Assembly (NCBI RefSeq): GCF_900110955.1
Contig: NZ_FOFR01000010.1
Coordinates: 124,001 to 188,000, forward strand
Direction of reading: 5' to 3'
From: Lentzea xinjiangensis
GTDB lineage: Bacteria > Actinomycetota > Actinomycetes > Mycobacteriales > Pseudonocardiaceae
DNA: 64,000 bases
The position numbers and the translations under genes were made by a program. This document shows, piece by piece, positions 51,090 through 60,108 of this stretch. The notes under the pieces were generated by a model, which was not told the DNA's origin, ran no database searches, and saw nothing but the letters and a program-made list of their open reading frames with translations. The first letter of the stretch is position 1. Each line of letters starts with the position of its first letter.

Positions 51090-52538
51090 GTGGATACCAC
51101 CATGAGCACCCACGCCCCGCCGGGCACTCCACCGCACACGCGCTGGAACCCGCGACTCGTCGGGCAGATCGCCGTGCTGCTCCTGGCGAACGTCGCGGCG
51201 GACTCGGTGATCGTCATGCCCCTGTTCGTCCTGCCGCAGGTGCTCGACCACTTCGACACCACCCAGTCCGCGTGGATCGGCTCCACCGCGATGCTCGCGG
51301 GGGCGATGTGGGCGCCGCTGTTCGGCAAGAGCGCCGACATCCACGGCAAACGCCGGATGCTGACCGTCGCGTTGCTCATCGCCTTCGGCGGTGCCGTGGT
51401 CTGCCTCGTCGCGCCCAACCTCTGGATCTTCGTGCTCGGGCGCCTGCTGCAAGGCGCCGCGGTGGCGGGGGTGTTCCTGACCGTCTCGCTCGTCCGGGAC
51501 CTGTGCACACCACGGATCGCGATGCCCGCGGTGGGTGCGGTGACCACCTGTGCGGGCGTGGTGGGTATCGCCCTGACCACCAGCGTCGAGTCGCTCGTGG
51601 CGGAGTTCGGGTTCCGGGTCGTGTTCGTGGCCGCGGCGCTGGCCGCGGCCGTCGCGGTGACCTGCATCCGCGCCCTCGTCCCGGAGTCGCAGGTGAGGAC
51701 GCCGGGGCGGGTCGACGTCGGGGGAACGCTCCTGCTCGGCGGAGGCGTCGTCGGGGTGCTCGGCTACATCAGCCTCGGATCGGACATCGGCTGGCTCAGC
51801 CCGCTCGCGCTCGCGCTGCTCGCCGCCGGCGTCGTGGCGCTGGCCCGGTGGTACCTGGTCTCGAGCCGCGTGCCCGAGCCGGTGATCGACATCAGGAACC
51901 TCGGCAGGCCGATGGTGCTCACCCTGCTCGTGGTCGTGCTCGCCACCGGTGCGGGGCAGAGCATGGACCAGTTGCTCAGCCTCATCGCCCAGGTCTCGTC
52001 GGACCGGGGACTCGGCTACGGGCTCGACGCGCAGGGCTCGCTCGCGCTGCTGTTCGGCTTGCCCGCCATCGCGATCATGGCGGGAGGACTGCTCTCGGGC
52101 TGGCTCGCGGCCCGCACCGACCCTGCCGTGGCCCTGACCGCGGGTGTCCTGGTGGGCACGGTGGGAGCCCTCGGCATGTTCCTCGGCGCGTCCTCTTTCC
52201 CCGTCGCCGTCCTCTTCGCCTTCCTGCTGAACCTGAGCATGGGGTCGCTGCTGGCCTCCGGGTTCAACATGGCGGCCGTCCTCACCGCACCACACCGCCA
52301 GGGCGTGACCGCGAGCATGGTCTCGGTCATGAGCGCGATCGGCTCGGTGGGGGTGAGCTTCGCCGGTGCGGCGGTCCTCTCCGCCACGCGCGTCACGGTC
52401 GACGGGACCACGGTCAACTCCGCCACAGGCGTGTACAGCTACATCGCAACCTCAGCCGGGTTGTTCGCGATCGCCGCTGTGCTCGCCTTCCTGCTGCTCG
52501 TCCACCGCCGTGCCGAGCGGCCACAAAGGACTGGCTGA
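51090..52538 (+). CDS. MFS transporter, DHA2/EmrB-QacA-like
   Basis: A 482-residue exporter with about 14 hydrophobic segments. It opens VGQIAVLLLANVAADSVIVM and has the motif A loop (GKSADIHGKRRMLTVALLIA) and motif C-like glycine/proline spacing in TM5. GTG 51090 has AAGGAG at correct spacing. It is divergent from the two-component operon, and drug or envelope stress control by that system is plausible. Substrate unknown. Confidence 0.92.
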   Translation: MDTTMSTHAPPGTPPHTRWNPRLVGQIAVLLLANVAADSVIVMPLFVLPQVLDHFDTTQSAWIGSTAMLAGAMWAPLFGKSADIHGKRRMLTVALLIAFGGAVVCLVAPNLWIFVLGRLLQGAAVAGVFLTVSLVRDLCTPRIAMPAVGAVTTCAGVVGIALTTSVESLVAEFGFRVVFVAAALAAAVAVTCIRALVPESQVRTPGRVDVGGTLLLGGGVVGVLGYISLGSDIGWLSPLALALLAAGVVALARWYLVSSRVPEPVIDIRNLGRPMVLTLLVVVLATGAGQSMDQLLSLIAQVSSDRGLGYGLDAQGSLALLFGLPAIAIMAGGLLSGWLAARTDPAVALTAGVLVGTVGALGMFLGASSFPVAVLFAFLLNLSMGSLLASGFNMAAVLTAPHRQGVTASMVSVMSAIGSVGVSFAGAAVLSATRVTVDGTTVNSATGVYSYIATSAGLFAIAAVLAFLLLVHRRAERPQRTG

Positions 52539-52539
52539 C

Positions 52540-53064
52540 GTGCCCGAGCAGTTCCCGGCCTCAGGGTTGACGGTCGTGCAGCCGATCGGGGTGGCCGCAA
52601 TCGGCCTGACCACCGTCCCCGGAGTGGTCGCCGCTCTCACGTTGAACGCGCGTGTTCGTGCCGTGGCGTTCGCGTCGGTCGGTGGTGTCGCGTACGCGTA
52701 TGTGTCGGTGCTGATATGCGTTGTGTCGCAGTCGGTGCAGCAGGGCGGCCTCGGCACCTTCCTCCTCGGCGCGGCCGCGCACCTGTCCCCGTGGACCGGC
52801 GCGGCGCTGATCGCCTGCGCGCTCGCCGCAGCCAGCGGTGTGTTCGCCCTCGCTCGTCACCCTCGGTTCGAACCCGGCGACGTCAACGCACTGGCCCAGC
52901 GCCTGCACACGCTCGTGCACGACGCACCGATGCGGGCCCGCATGGGCGCCGCCAGCAGCGAGATCATCTCCCGCCACACGCTCGCGGCGACCCCGGAACG
53001 CTTCGAAGGCCTCTACGCACGGGCGATGGGCCGCACCGCGCCCCTCATCGCGCTGGCGGCCTGA
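52540..53064 (+). CDS. Chimeric ORF: DMT-like membrane segment fused to a glycosyltransferase tail
   Basis: A 174-residue frame from GTG 52540, one base after the MFS stop. Residues about 10-100 hold four hydrophobic helices (LTVVQPIGVAAIGLTTVPGV, VAYAYVSVLICVVSQSV) like the C-terminal half of an EamA/DMT permease. Residues about 115-165 (NALAQRLHTLVHDAPMRARM, GAASSEIISRHTLAATPERF) look like the last helices of a GT4 glycosyltransferase. Such a combination is not a known domain architecture. A deletion has most likely joined two genes in frame; whether the product is made is unknown. Confidence 0.5.
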   Translation: MPEQFPASGLTVVQPIGVAAIGLTTVPGVVAALTLNARVRAVAFASVGGVAYAYVSVLICVVSQSVQQGGLGTFLLGAAAHLSPWTGAALIACALAAASGVFALARHPRFEPGDVNALAQRLHTLVHDAPMRARMGAASSEIISRHTLAATPERFEGLYARAMGRTAPLIALAA

Positions 53065-53233
53065 GCTCGATCCGCTGGGCACGCTCGTCGCTCCCAGACG
53101 ATCAGTAACGGTGCGGGGGACCGTGCAACTCGTGCCATTCGCCGAGAGAAAAGCGATCTGCCTGTCCGTTGATTCAATCGTCAACGTCGAGTAATTCCGG
53201 TTTTTATCACCTTGATCTAGTTGAGGAGTTTCG

Positions 53234-54361
53234 GTGTCGCATACCAACCCAAGCCCGCTGAGCGTGAAGGTCCTGTCGGTTCATCAGCGCCTCGCCACGT
53301 CCGGCGCTCGCAGCGCACACGTTTTCCGGACTGATCGCGGATTGCACCTCGTTGTTCCCCAGTTGGCCGAAGATCTGCTGGATCGAGCCCCGGACATGAA
53401 CGGTGGAGACGCCGACGTCGACGCTCTTCTCTACCGTTGGGAGGGAGCGCAGTTCGTCGAGGTGGACCGCCTGCCCTGTCCGAGCGGCGAAGACGCGCTG
53501 AGCTTCACCAGTGGCGGGAGGAACTACCTGGCGTTCGCCAACCTCCGCACCGGGAAGGGCCCGTACGAGACGGACGTGAACTCGCTCATCTACCGCGAGG
53601 ACGAAGACGGGGAGTGGATCGTCGACGAGACGGTGCCCACCTTCGGAGCCAAGCAGTGGCACCACTTCTCGATCGGCGACCGCGAGTTCCTGGCGTTGGC
53701 CCAGGGGCTGACCATGCCTGGCCTCTCGCCCAAGGGCCACGGACGTTCGGTCATCTTCGAGCGCGTCGACGGGCGGTGGCGGGAGTTCCAGGTCCTGGGA
53801 GGGCGCTGGGGTTACAACTGGGACTACTTCCGCGTTGGCGGACATCATTTCCTGGCCTATGCGGACCAGGTCACGCCCAGTGTCGTGTACCGCTGGGACG
53901 GCGATTCCTTCATCCCCTACCAGACGTTCGCGGAGAAGTTCGGCCGGAGTTTCCTGCACTTCTCGCAGGACGGCGAGGAGTGGCTGGCCTTCGCGTGCAT
54001 CAACGGTGACTCGACGCTCTACCGCTGGAACGGTGAGCTCTTCGAGCCGCACCAGTCACTCGGTGGACTCGGAGGCCGCGAGTTCGCACTCCACCGGCAC
54101 GGCGACAAGCTGTTCCTCGTCCGCATCTGCTTCATCCAGGGAAGGCCTCCCGTGGCCAAGACCGATTTGATGTCGCAGCTGTACAGGTGGCACGACGGCA
54201 AGTTCGAGGTGGTCGAGGAGTTCCCCACCTTCGGCGGCACCGACGCGGGTTTCTTCGAGGCCGACGGCAGAACCTTCCTGGTCGTCGCCAACAGCCTCAC
54301 CCCGGACGTGCGGTTCCGCCAGGACAGCATCGTCTACGAACTCTCACCCGACAACGCCTGA
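53234..54361 (+). CDS. EAR/EPTP-repeat beta-propeller protein
   Basis: A 375-residue protein made of about seven repeats of roughly 50 residues with the EPTP/EAR pattern: an aromatic strand, a hinge and F..DG..FLA.A. Examples are TVPTFGAKQWHHFSIGDREF, QTFAEKFGRSFLHFSQDGEE and EFPTFGGTDAGFFEADGRTF. This repeat forms a seven-bladed propeller best known from vertebrate LGI and TSPEAR proteins. There is no signal peptide, so it is probably cytosolic. GTG 53234 follows TTGAGGAG. The next gene begins 23 bases later, so the two form an operon. Confidence 0.8.
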   Translation: MSHTNPSPLSVKVLSVHQRLATSGARSAHVFRTDRGLHLVVPQLAEDLLDRAPDMNGGDADVDALLYRWEGAQFVEVDRLPCPSGEDALSFTSGGRNYLAFANLRTGKGPYETDVNSLIYREDEDGEWIVDETVPTFGAKQWHHFSIGDREFLALAQGLTMPGLSPKGHGRSVIFERVDGRWREFQVLGGRWGYNWDYFRVGGHHFLAYADQVTPSVVYRWDGDSFIPYQTFAEKFGRSFLHFSQDGEEWLAFACINGDSTLYRWNGELFEPHQSLGGLGGREFALHRHGDKLFLVRICFIQGRPPVAKTDLMSQLYRWHDGKFEVVEEFPTFGGTDAGFFEADGRTFLVVANSLTPDVRFRQDSIVYELSPDNA

Positions 54362-54384
54362 CCCGAACCGACAAGGAGACTTCG

Positions 54385-55560
54385 ATGCGCTACCAGCCCA
54401 ACTCGCACTTCATGCGGTTGTTCGAGATGTTCACCTCCGCGCCGGACAGCATCGGCCAGAACCTGCAACGGCGACTGGGCGAGGCCCGTTCCGACTCCCC
54501 GCTGCTGCTGGCGACGGGCACCGACCTGGTGCTGTTCCCCGGTGGCGGACGCCCGCCCACGTCGGTCGACTTCAGGAAGGGCACCAGGGGGTTCTTCGAG
54601 ATCACCGCGGTGTCGCACCTCGGCCTCGCGATCCCGTACCTGGCCCGGCTGCGCGAACTCGGCGACGCCGGCTGCAAGACCGCCGCCAGGGAGCTCATCG
54701 CGCAATGCCGCGTCGTCCAGGACTTCAACAGCGTCTCGTACTGGCGTGACGAGGTCGCGGTCACCGCGTGGCGGGGGCACGAGGAGAAGATCACCGATCT
54801 CGTCGACTACACCTGTGCGACCACCGCGGACTACTTGGAACGCGCGATCGAGAACCCGAAGCTCTTGGACTTCGAGTACCTGCGCGCGAACCTGCTCGAA
54901 GGCGACGGGCCGGACGCGGTACCGGTGCCGTTCAACGACATGATGGCGGCGACCTTCGCGCTCTCGGCCTTGGACTCGGTGCACCGGAGCCTGAAGTGGC
55001 TCCACGAGCAGTCCATCGACTGGGCCCGGCTGATGGTGATCGTCGCCGGTGGTGCCGGACGCCCGAGCGCCGGCCTGACCTGGCAGAGCAACAACGTGTG
55101 CCCGCTGCTGTACGAAGCGTCGGGCCACGAGCTCGACCCGGCCCGGCTGATCATCGCCCCGACCGCCCCGGCCGTCGAGCCCGAGCAGCTCGCCGACACC
55201 GAGTTCTGCGCCCGGGCCGAGGCGCAGTACCGCAAGTTCTGGTACGGCTGCCTGTCGTCGGTCGAGATGAGCCGTCTCCTGTGGCCGGACTACCCGGCTT
55301 TCGAGAAGAGGATCGACCAGGCACCCGTGGTGGACCCCGACACCGAGGTGGTCGACGCCATGCCGCGCGTCCGGTCGGTCCACGACAAGCGGGCCATCGT
55401 GACCAGGCTTCGCTACGTGATGGAAGACCCCGGCGCGCAGATCGCGACCGCCGGCATGCAGTTCGTGCTCGACCAGTTGAGCGCCAACGGAAACCGGCCT
55501 GAACTCGTCGAGCTTCCCGGCTTCACCGGCATCACCTACCCGGCCGGCTCGCGGGGGTAG
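54385..55560 (+). CDS. DUF5624-like protein (tentative), partner of the EAR propeller
   Basis: A 391-residue soluble protein. AAGGAGAC precedes ATG 54385. I assign it tentatively to DUF5624 from sequence such as LLLATGTDLVLFPGGGRPPT, VDFRKGTRGFFEITAVSHLG and VPFNDMMAATFALSALDSVH. Later segments include TWQSNNVCPLLYEASGHELD and FWYGCLSSVEMSRLLWPDY. No classical cofactor motif is visible. It is encoded directly after the EAR-propeller gene, which suggests a complex or a shared pathway. Function unknown. Confidence 0.75.
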   Translation: MRYQPNSHFMRLFEMFTSAPDSIGQNLQRRLGEARSDSPLLLATGTDLVLFPGGGRPPTSVDFRKGTRGFFEITAVSHLGLAIPYLARLRELGDAGCKTAARELIAQCRVVQDFNSVSYWRDEVAVTAWRGHEEKITDLVDYTCATTADYLERAIENPKLLDFEYLRANLLEGDGPDAVPVPFNDMMAATFALSALDSVHRSLKWLHEQSIDWARLMVIVAGGAGRPSAGLTWQSNNVCPLLYEASGHELDPARLIIAPTAPAVEPEQLADTEFCARAEAQYRKFWYGCLSSVEMSRLLWPDYPAFEKRIDQAPVVDPDTEVVDAMPRVRSVHDKRAIVTRLRYVMEDPGAQIATAGMQFVLDQLSANGNRPELVELPGFTGITYPAGSRG

Positions 55561-55855
55561 CAGGGCGAGCGGTGAATGCTGCTCGCGCGTTGTCGCAACA
55601 CCTCCCCCCGGACATCGTCGGTGGCGTGCCGACCAGCGCGAGTTCGGTGTTGAACGGGGATGTCCTCGACAAGTGCGACGTGCTTTCGGCAGTCGCGGCA
55701 ACCTCGCCCGTGTCCGGGAAGGGGTGCCGAGCGGGCCGGCGTGATCAACCGGCCCGACCTCCCCCGCCCTTCCACGTGATGGCTGGCAGCGAAGGACGCC
55801 CGTGCTGCCACCGTCTGCTGTTCCCCAGTCCACTGTTGTACATGAGGAGTCGAAA

Positions 55856-56476
55856 GTGGAACACCCCGATCTGGCGGAGCTGGTTCTCGCCGAGGACGCG
55901 CAGGACATGCTCTTCCGCGATGCCCGCACAGCCACGGAGTTCCAGGACGTGCCGGTGTCGGACGCTCAGGTGCGGGCCATCTACGAACTGGTCAAGCACG
56001 GCCCGACCGCGATGAACCAGCAGCCGATGCGCGCTGTCCTCGTCCGATCCGAACCTGCGCGCGGGCGTCTGCTCGAGCACATCGTCGAGAACAACAACAA
56101 GGCCGAGACCCTGGCAGCGCCGTTGTCGGTTGTCATCGCCGCCGACTTGGACTTCCACCTCAGGTTCTCCGAAACCTTCCCGGTGCTGCCCAATGCCGAA
56201 CAGGTGTACGCCGAGGCCAAGTCGGAGGTTCGCACCGCTTCGGCGGTCATGAACGCCCACATCCAGCTCGCCTACTTCATCATCGGCGTTCGCGCGGCCG
56301 GACTCGCTGCGGCGCCCGTCACCAGGTTCGACCACCAGGCTCTGGACGCGGACTTCTTTCCCGGCGGCAAGCTTCGAGCGGTGGCCGTGGTCAACGTGGG
56401 CGTGCCGGTCCCAGGTTCGCCCGGCTATCCGCGTCCACCTCGTCTTCAGTACGAAGACGTCTTCATCACCGCCTGA
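55856..56476 (+). CDS. Nitroreductase family, RutE/malonic-semialdehyde-reductase type
   Basis: A 206-residue FMN-dependent nitroreductase-fold enzyme. GTG 55856 with GAGGAG upstream. Family signatures: DVPVSDAQVRAIYELVKHGP and TAMNQQPMRAVLVRS (FMN phosphate site), the middle AHIQLAYFIIGVRAAGLAAA and the C-terminal GYPRPPRLQYEDV. HadB/RutE relatives reduce malonic semialdehyde or related carbonyls. It is about 295 bases downstream of the EAR/DUF5624 pair; the gap holds no recognisable gene. Confidence 0.9.
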   Translation: MEHPDLAELVLAEDAQDMLFRDARTATEFQDVPVSDAQVRAIYELVKHGPTAMNQQPMRAVLVRSEPARGRLLEHIVENNNKAETLAAPLSVVIAADLDFHLRFSETFPVLPNAEQVYAEAKSEVRTASAVMNAHIQLAYFIIGVRAAGLAAAPVTRFDHQALDADFFPGGKLRAVAVVNVGVPVPGSPGYPRPPRLQYEDVFITA

Positions 56477-56612
56477 TCTTCGCACTGCGCGGCGTTGTCC
56501 GGCCGGCCGTTCTCGGCGCGGCCAAGAACCTGTTCAGCGGCGAAGGACAGGCGGCGCTGACCGTGCGGCGGATCATGTTCGAGGTCGTTCTCGCCGAGCG
56601 AGGTCATGGCGA

Positions 56613-57251
56613 TCAGCGTTGCAGCCGGGCTGCGAGCCCATCGAGGACGATGTCGAGGTGCCGCCCGAACCGTGCGTGGCGGTCATCGCGCAGGCGACCC
56701 ACGGCCTTGATCAGATCGGCCCCCTCGCCCAGCCAGGCATCGCGTCCGACGGCTGAGTAGCGATCCGGGGCGGTCTCATCCGACTGCGCCCGCTCCTGTT
56801 CCTCGATGACGAAGCCGACGACGAACGCGGTGACCACGTCGAGAGCATCGTCGGCATCGACAAGGGTGAAGCCGGCCGCCATGAAGCGCGCGAGCCAGGC
56901 CTCCTTCGCCTTCACCACGTCCGGGTCGGACAGGCGCGTGCCGCTGAAGATCCGGGCCCCGTCCCGATGGCACAGGTATTCCGCGCGCAGGATGCGGCCG
57001 TACTCGGCGAGGCTGGCGCGCCAGCCGGCGTCAGGCGGGATCCTCGACAGCGCATCCGTGACGCGGCGCATGACGAACGTGCTCATCTCGTCGAGCAGTT
57101 CCTGTTTGTTGCGCACGTGCCAGTACAGCGCGGGTGCTTGCACGTCGAGCCTCGCAGCGAGCGCACGGACGGTGAGTGCGTCCATGCCCTTGTCGTTGAG
57201 CAGCTCGAGCGCTGCCGCCACGATCCGTTCCTTGTTGATGCCCTTTGCCAC
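56613..57251 (-). CDS. TetR-family regulator of the classical TetR class
   Basis: A 212-residue repressor. The HTH lies at about residues 8-50 (IVAAALELLNDKGMDALTVR, ARLDVQAPALYWHVRNKQEL), very like tetracycline repressors of the TetR class, and a TetR_C-type domain follows. GTG 57251 is chosen with AAGGTG 6 bases upstream; GTG 57260 would place the start in the operator. It is divergent from an FAD monooxygenase gene. Two inverted near-identical 15-mers lie in the gap. Confidence 0.93.
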   Translation of the reverse strand: MAKGINKERIVAAALELLNDKGMDALTVRALAARLDVQAPALYWHVRNKQELLDEMSTFVMRRVTDALSRIPPDAGWRASLAEYGRILRAEYLCHRDGARIFSGTRLSDPDVVKAKEAWLARFMAAGFTLVDADDALDVVTAFVVGFVIEEQERAQSDETAPDRYSAVGRDAWLGEGADLIKAVGRLRDDRHARFGRHLDIVLDGLAARLQR

Positions 57252-57259
57252 GATTGACA

Positions 57260-57311
57260 CCTTAACAAAGTTCAGGCACCCTGGTTCCAGGCGAGTTGAA
57301 CTTAGTTAAGG
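57260..57311. promoter_or_regulatory. Paired inverted operator between TetR and FAD monooxygenase
   Basis: CCTTAACAAAGTTCA (57260-57274) and TGAACTTAGTTAAGG (57297-57311) are reverse complements at 14 of 15 positions, separated by 22 bases. Each also has an internal AAC-N3-GTT symmetry. Each probably binds one TetR dimer. Confidence 0.65.
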
Positions 57312-57451
57312 ACTCGCGCCCGGTCCTGGATGCACGACCGGTCAGTGCGGCCAGCCACAGCTTCCGGAGTCGGCGGAACGGCTGTCGGTCAGGCGCTGGG
57401 CATCGCCTCCGCCATCGGAACAACCAGCTGGATCAGAAGAGGAAACACATC

Positions 57452-58663
57452 ATGCAGAAGCGTGCGTTGGTCGTCGGTCTGGGAATCGCGGGCATGTCCG
57501 CGGCGATCGGGCTGCGCCGGGCGGGGTGGACGCCGGTGATCATCGAGCGGGCTGCCGAGCGTCGAACCGGGGGCTACTTCATCTTCCTGTTCCCGGAAGG
57601 CCGGCAGGCAGCCGCCGACCTGGGCATCGCCGACCACCTGCACACCCGCAACCCGGCGTGGAAGAAGGGTGGGAACACCTGGGCGCTGGATCGTCGCGGC
57701 AACCCGAAGCCGGAACTGGGGTTCCTGGACCAACCCGGTCCGGCGGCGGTGTTGCGTGGCGACATCGAGGCCGCGCTGTGGCGGAGCATCACCCACGATG
57801 GTGTTGCGGACCCGGTCGAGGTGCGGTTCGCCACCACCCCGATCGAGATCGTCCAGAGCGCCGACGGAGTGCAGGTCCTGCTCGAGAGCGCCGGTTCCGG
57901 CGCGCAGTACCGCGAGACGTTCGATCTCGTGGTCGGAGCGGACGGGTTGCGCTCGACCGTGCGCCGGATGGTGTTCGGCCCGGACGAGGACTACCTGACG
58001 GATTGGAACGCGATGGTGTGCGCCTTCCAGCTCAAGGAGCACGTGCCCTCGTTCGCTCCGACCGACACCGTCGTCGTCCCGCGCGCCAAGCGCGCGGCAT
58101 GGGTGTTCGGATTCGCTGATCACGCGCCCACGACGCTGCTGACGTACCGGACCGACGACATCCAGAAGCAGTTCAGCGGGTCGCGGATCGAGCAGCTGCG
58201 GTCGGTCTACTCGGGAATGGACGATCCGGTGGTGCGTCACGTCCTGGACTCCCTGGAGGATGCCCCCGACGTCCTGTTCGACTCGGTCCACCAGGTGCAG
58301 ATGTCGCGGTGGAGCTCGGGCCGGGTGGTCCTGCTCGGTGATGCGGCGTGGTGCCTGACCACCTACTCGGGTATGGGAGCCTCGGCCTCGTTGTGTGGAG
58401 GCGCTGCTCTCGGCAAGGCCGTGCAGGAGCACCCCGAGGATCTCGACGACGCCCTGAACGCGTGGGAGACCGGGCTTCGTCCGTTCATCACCGAGCAACA
58501 GCGCACCGCGAAGATCAAGCAGCAGAGGTTCGTTCCTTCGAGCAAGGCGGCAGCGGCGTTGCGCGCGTTCATCCTCGGTGTCGCCCGCAGGATCATTCAC
58601 CGTCGGCTCGTCGCCGAGTCGTCTGGACATCCGGCTCCGGCCGTGTCCGGTACGGCTCGGTGA
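57452..58663 (+). CDS. FAD-dependent monooxygenase (PHBH fold, TetX-like class)
   Basis: A 403-residue class A flavoprotein monooxygenase. ATG 57452 follows AGAGGAAA. The GxGxxG motif is VVGLGIAGMSAAIGLRRAGW, the DG motif is VVGADGLRSTVRR, and the GD motif is VVLLGDAAWCLTTYSGMGAS. The His usually following GDAA is Trp here, which also occurs in this branch. The divergent TetR with paired operators resembles antibiotic-inactivation modules of the TetX kind, but the true substrate may equally be an aromatic metabolite. Confidence 0.92.
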   Translation: MQKRALVVGLGIAGMSAAIGLRRAGWTPVIIERAAERRTGGYFIFLFPEGRQAAADLGIADHLHTRNPAWKKGGNTWALDRRGNPKPELGFLDQPGPAAVLRGDIEAALWRSITHDGVADPVEVRFATTPIEIVQSADGVQVLLESAGSGAQYRETFDLVVGADGLRSTVRRMVFGPDEDYLTDWNAMVCAFQLKEHVPSFAPTDTVVVPRAKRAAWVFGFADHAPTTLLTYRTDDIQKQFSGSRIEQLRSVYSGMDDPVVRHVLDSLEDAPDVLFDSVHQVQMSRWSSGRVVLLGDAAWCLTTYSGMGASASLCGGAALGKAVQEHPEDLDDALNAWETGLRPFITEQQRTAKIKQQRFVPSSKAAAALRAFILGVARRIIHRRLVAESSGHPAPAVSGTAR

Positions 58664-59055
58664 CGACCTCCGCCGGAGCGTTGGCCGTGCTGTCCCGCGA
58701 CACCGACCGGCACGGCGGTGACGGCCGCAGCTCTTCTCGCAGTCGGCACCCGGCGATCTGGACCGTTCGAGGCGGTTGCAGACCCGGCTCCACTCTGCCG
58801 GTTCGGAACACGAGCCTCGCGGCCCCGCCTCCGTGCGCGCACCACCGACGTCCATCCACTCAGGACAGTGGTGCGCCCGGCGGTCAGCGTGCAGCCCAGA
58901 TCGGCGTCACGGCCGGTGTCGACGAGGCTGCCTGATCGGGAACAGTCGTCACTCGTCGGCGGGCCCTGCTACCGCCCATCGGAACGCTATCCGTTGCGGC
59001 CGTCCGCCGCCGACCAGTAGGAACCCCGCAACCACGCGATGAACAAGAGGACATC
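58664..59055. other. Intergenic, nothing recognised
   Basis: About 390 bases between the FAD monooxygenase and the SRPBCC gene. All frames look like random GC-rich translation. No clear hairpin or operator was seen. Confidence 0.5.
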
Positions 59056-59502
59056 ATGCTTCACTACGCCGTGTCTGCCTTCTCCGCAGCGCCCCGGGAA
59101 GCGGTTTGGGCGCTACTCGTCGATGCCGAGTCGTGGCCGCGGTGGTCGTCGCTGGGCGAGCTGGATCGAGAGCGCTCGGCGGACCTCGACCCGGCTGGCC
59201 GTGATCAGGTCGGAGCGGTTCGGGCATTCCGCAAGGGCAAGAACGTCAGCCGGGAGCAGATCACGGAACTCCAGGAACCGGCCTTGTTCACCTACGAAGC
59301 AGAGTTCCTGCCGATCATCCATGACTACCGGGCCCGAATCGAACTGAAGCCCACCGACGGTGGGACCCTCATCCACTGGCGGGGGCAGTACACCACGTCG
59401 TGGTGGTCGCGCTGGTTCACGCAGCGCTTCTTGCAGCGCCTCGTGCAGGGGCTGGCCGATGACCTCGCCGCGCACGCCGCCCAGCAGAACAGCCGTACGT
59501 GA
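59056..59502 (+). CDS. SRPBCC-family (START-like) polyketide-cyclase/lipid-transport protein
   Basis: A 148-residue single-domain protein of the Bet v1/SRPBCC fold. It opens YAVSAFSAAPREAVWALLVD, with WPRWSSLGE following, and has the central strands FTYEAEFLPIIHDYRARIEL, GTLIHWRGQY and the long C-terminal helix RFLQRLVQGLADDLAAHAAQ. AAGAGGACATC precedes ATG 59056. Ligand unknown; it may belong with the upstream monooxygenase. Confidence 0.88.
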   Translation: MLHYAVSAFSAAPREAVWALLVDAESWPRWSSLGELDRERSADLDPAGRDQVGAVRAFRKGKNVSREQITELQEPALFTYEAEFLPIIHDYRARIELKPTDGGTLIHWRGQYTTSWWSRWFTQRFLQRLVQGLADDLAAHAAQQNSRT

Positions 59503-60108
59503 CGACAGCGATCGTGGCGGCGTGACGAGCGGCTGCTCGGCGAACTGCCTGCGGCGAGCTGCTGGACCTGTCCGCCCCCCGGTCGTCTCCAGCCATCTGC
59601 GGAGCCTGTTGCCGGGGCCGGGGCACGGCGGGCCGGGGCACGGCGGTCAAGCATCGAACTGGAGAGGCTCTTCCGCACGCCCGGCGCGAGCGGTCACTCA
59701 TGGCTCCCGGCAAGGGCGTCCGCTCGATCGCAACGGAATCGACCGAGCAGGACGAGCCGGGCGTCGATCCGAGCCCTGGTGCGGCTCTGGTCTCCAGCCC
59801 TGGAACTCCCACCTGTGCTCAGCGTGGGCCGGGGCGGCGGTCGAGTGCGCGGCCCACGTCGCAGAACCAGGTGCCGGGACGGGCGGCGATCCGCGTGCGC
59901 GACGGTCCGGGACCGACCCCGACGCTCGCCTGGCCCGCACACGGGTGGGCGCTGTCCACCACGGCGACAGGTGGTCGAGTCCGATGACCACGGACACGAG
60001 CACTCCGGTCCCGAGGCCTCGCGGTGCACCCAACCCGATCGCCACGTCGAGCGCGCCCCGCCACGAGCGACCGGACCGCGCCGCGGACGGACCACCGCAC
60101 AGGTCCGG
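59503..60108. other. Intergenic, nothing recognised
   Basis: About 600 bases. A short direct repeat (GGCCGGGGCACGGCGG-like, near 59620-59645) is present. Frames on both strands are Pro/Arg-rich and not protein-like. Possibly eroded coding sequence. Confidence 0.45.

Noticed and set aside
59694-60095. A minus-strand gene upstream of the MBL hydrolase
   Set aside because: Composition is Arg/Pro/Ser-rich in every frame, there is no ribosome site and no motif.
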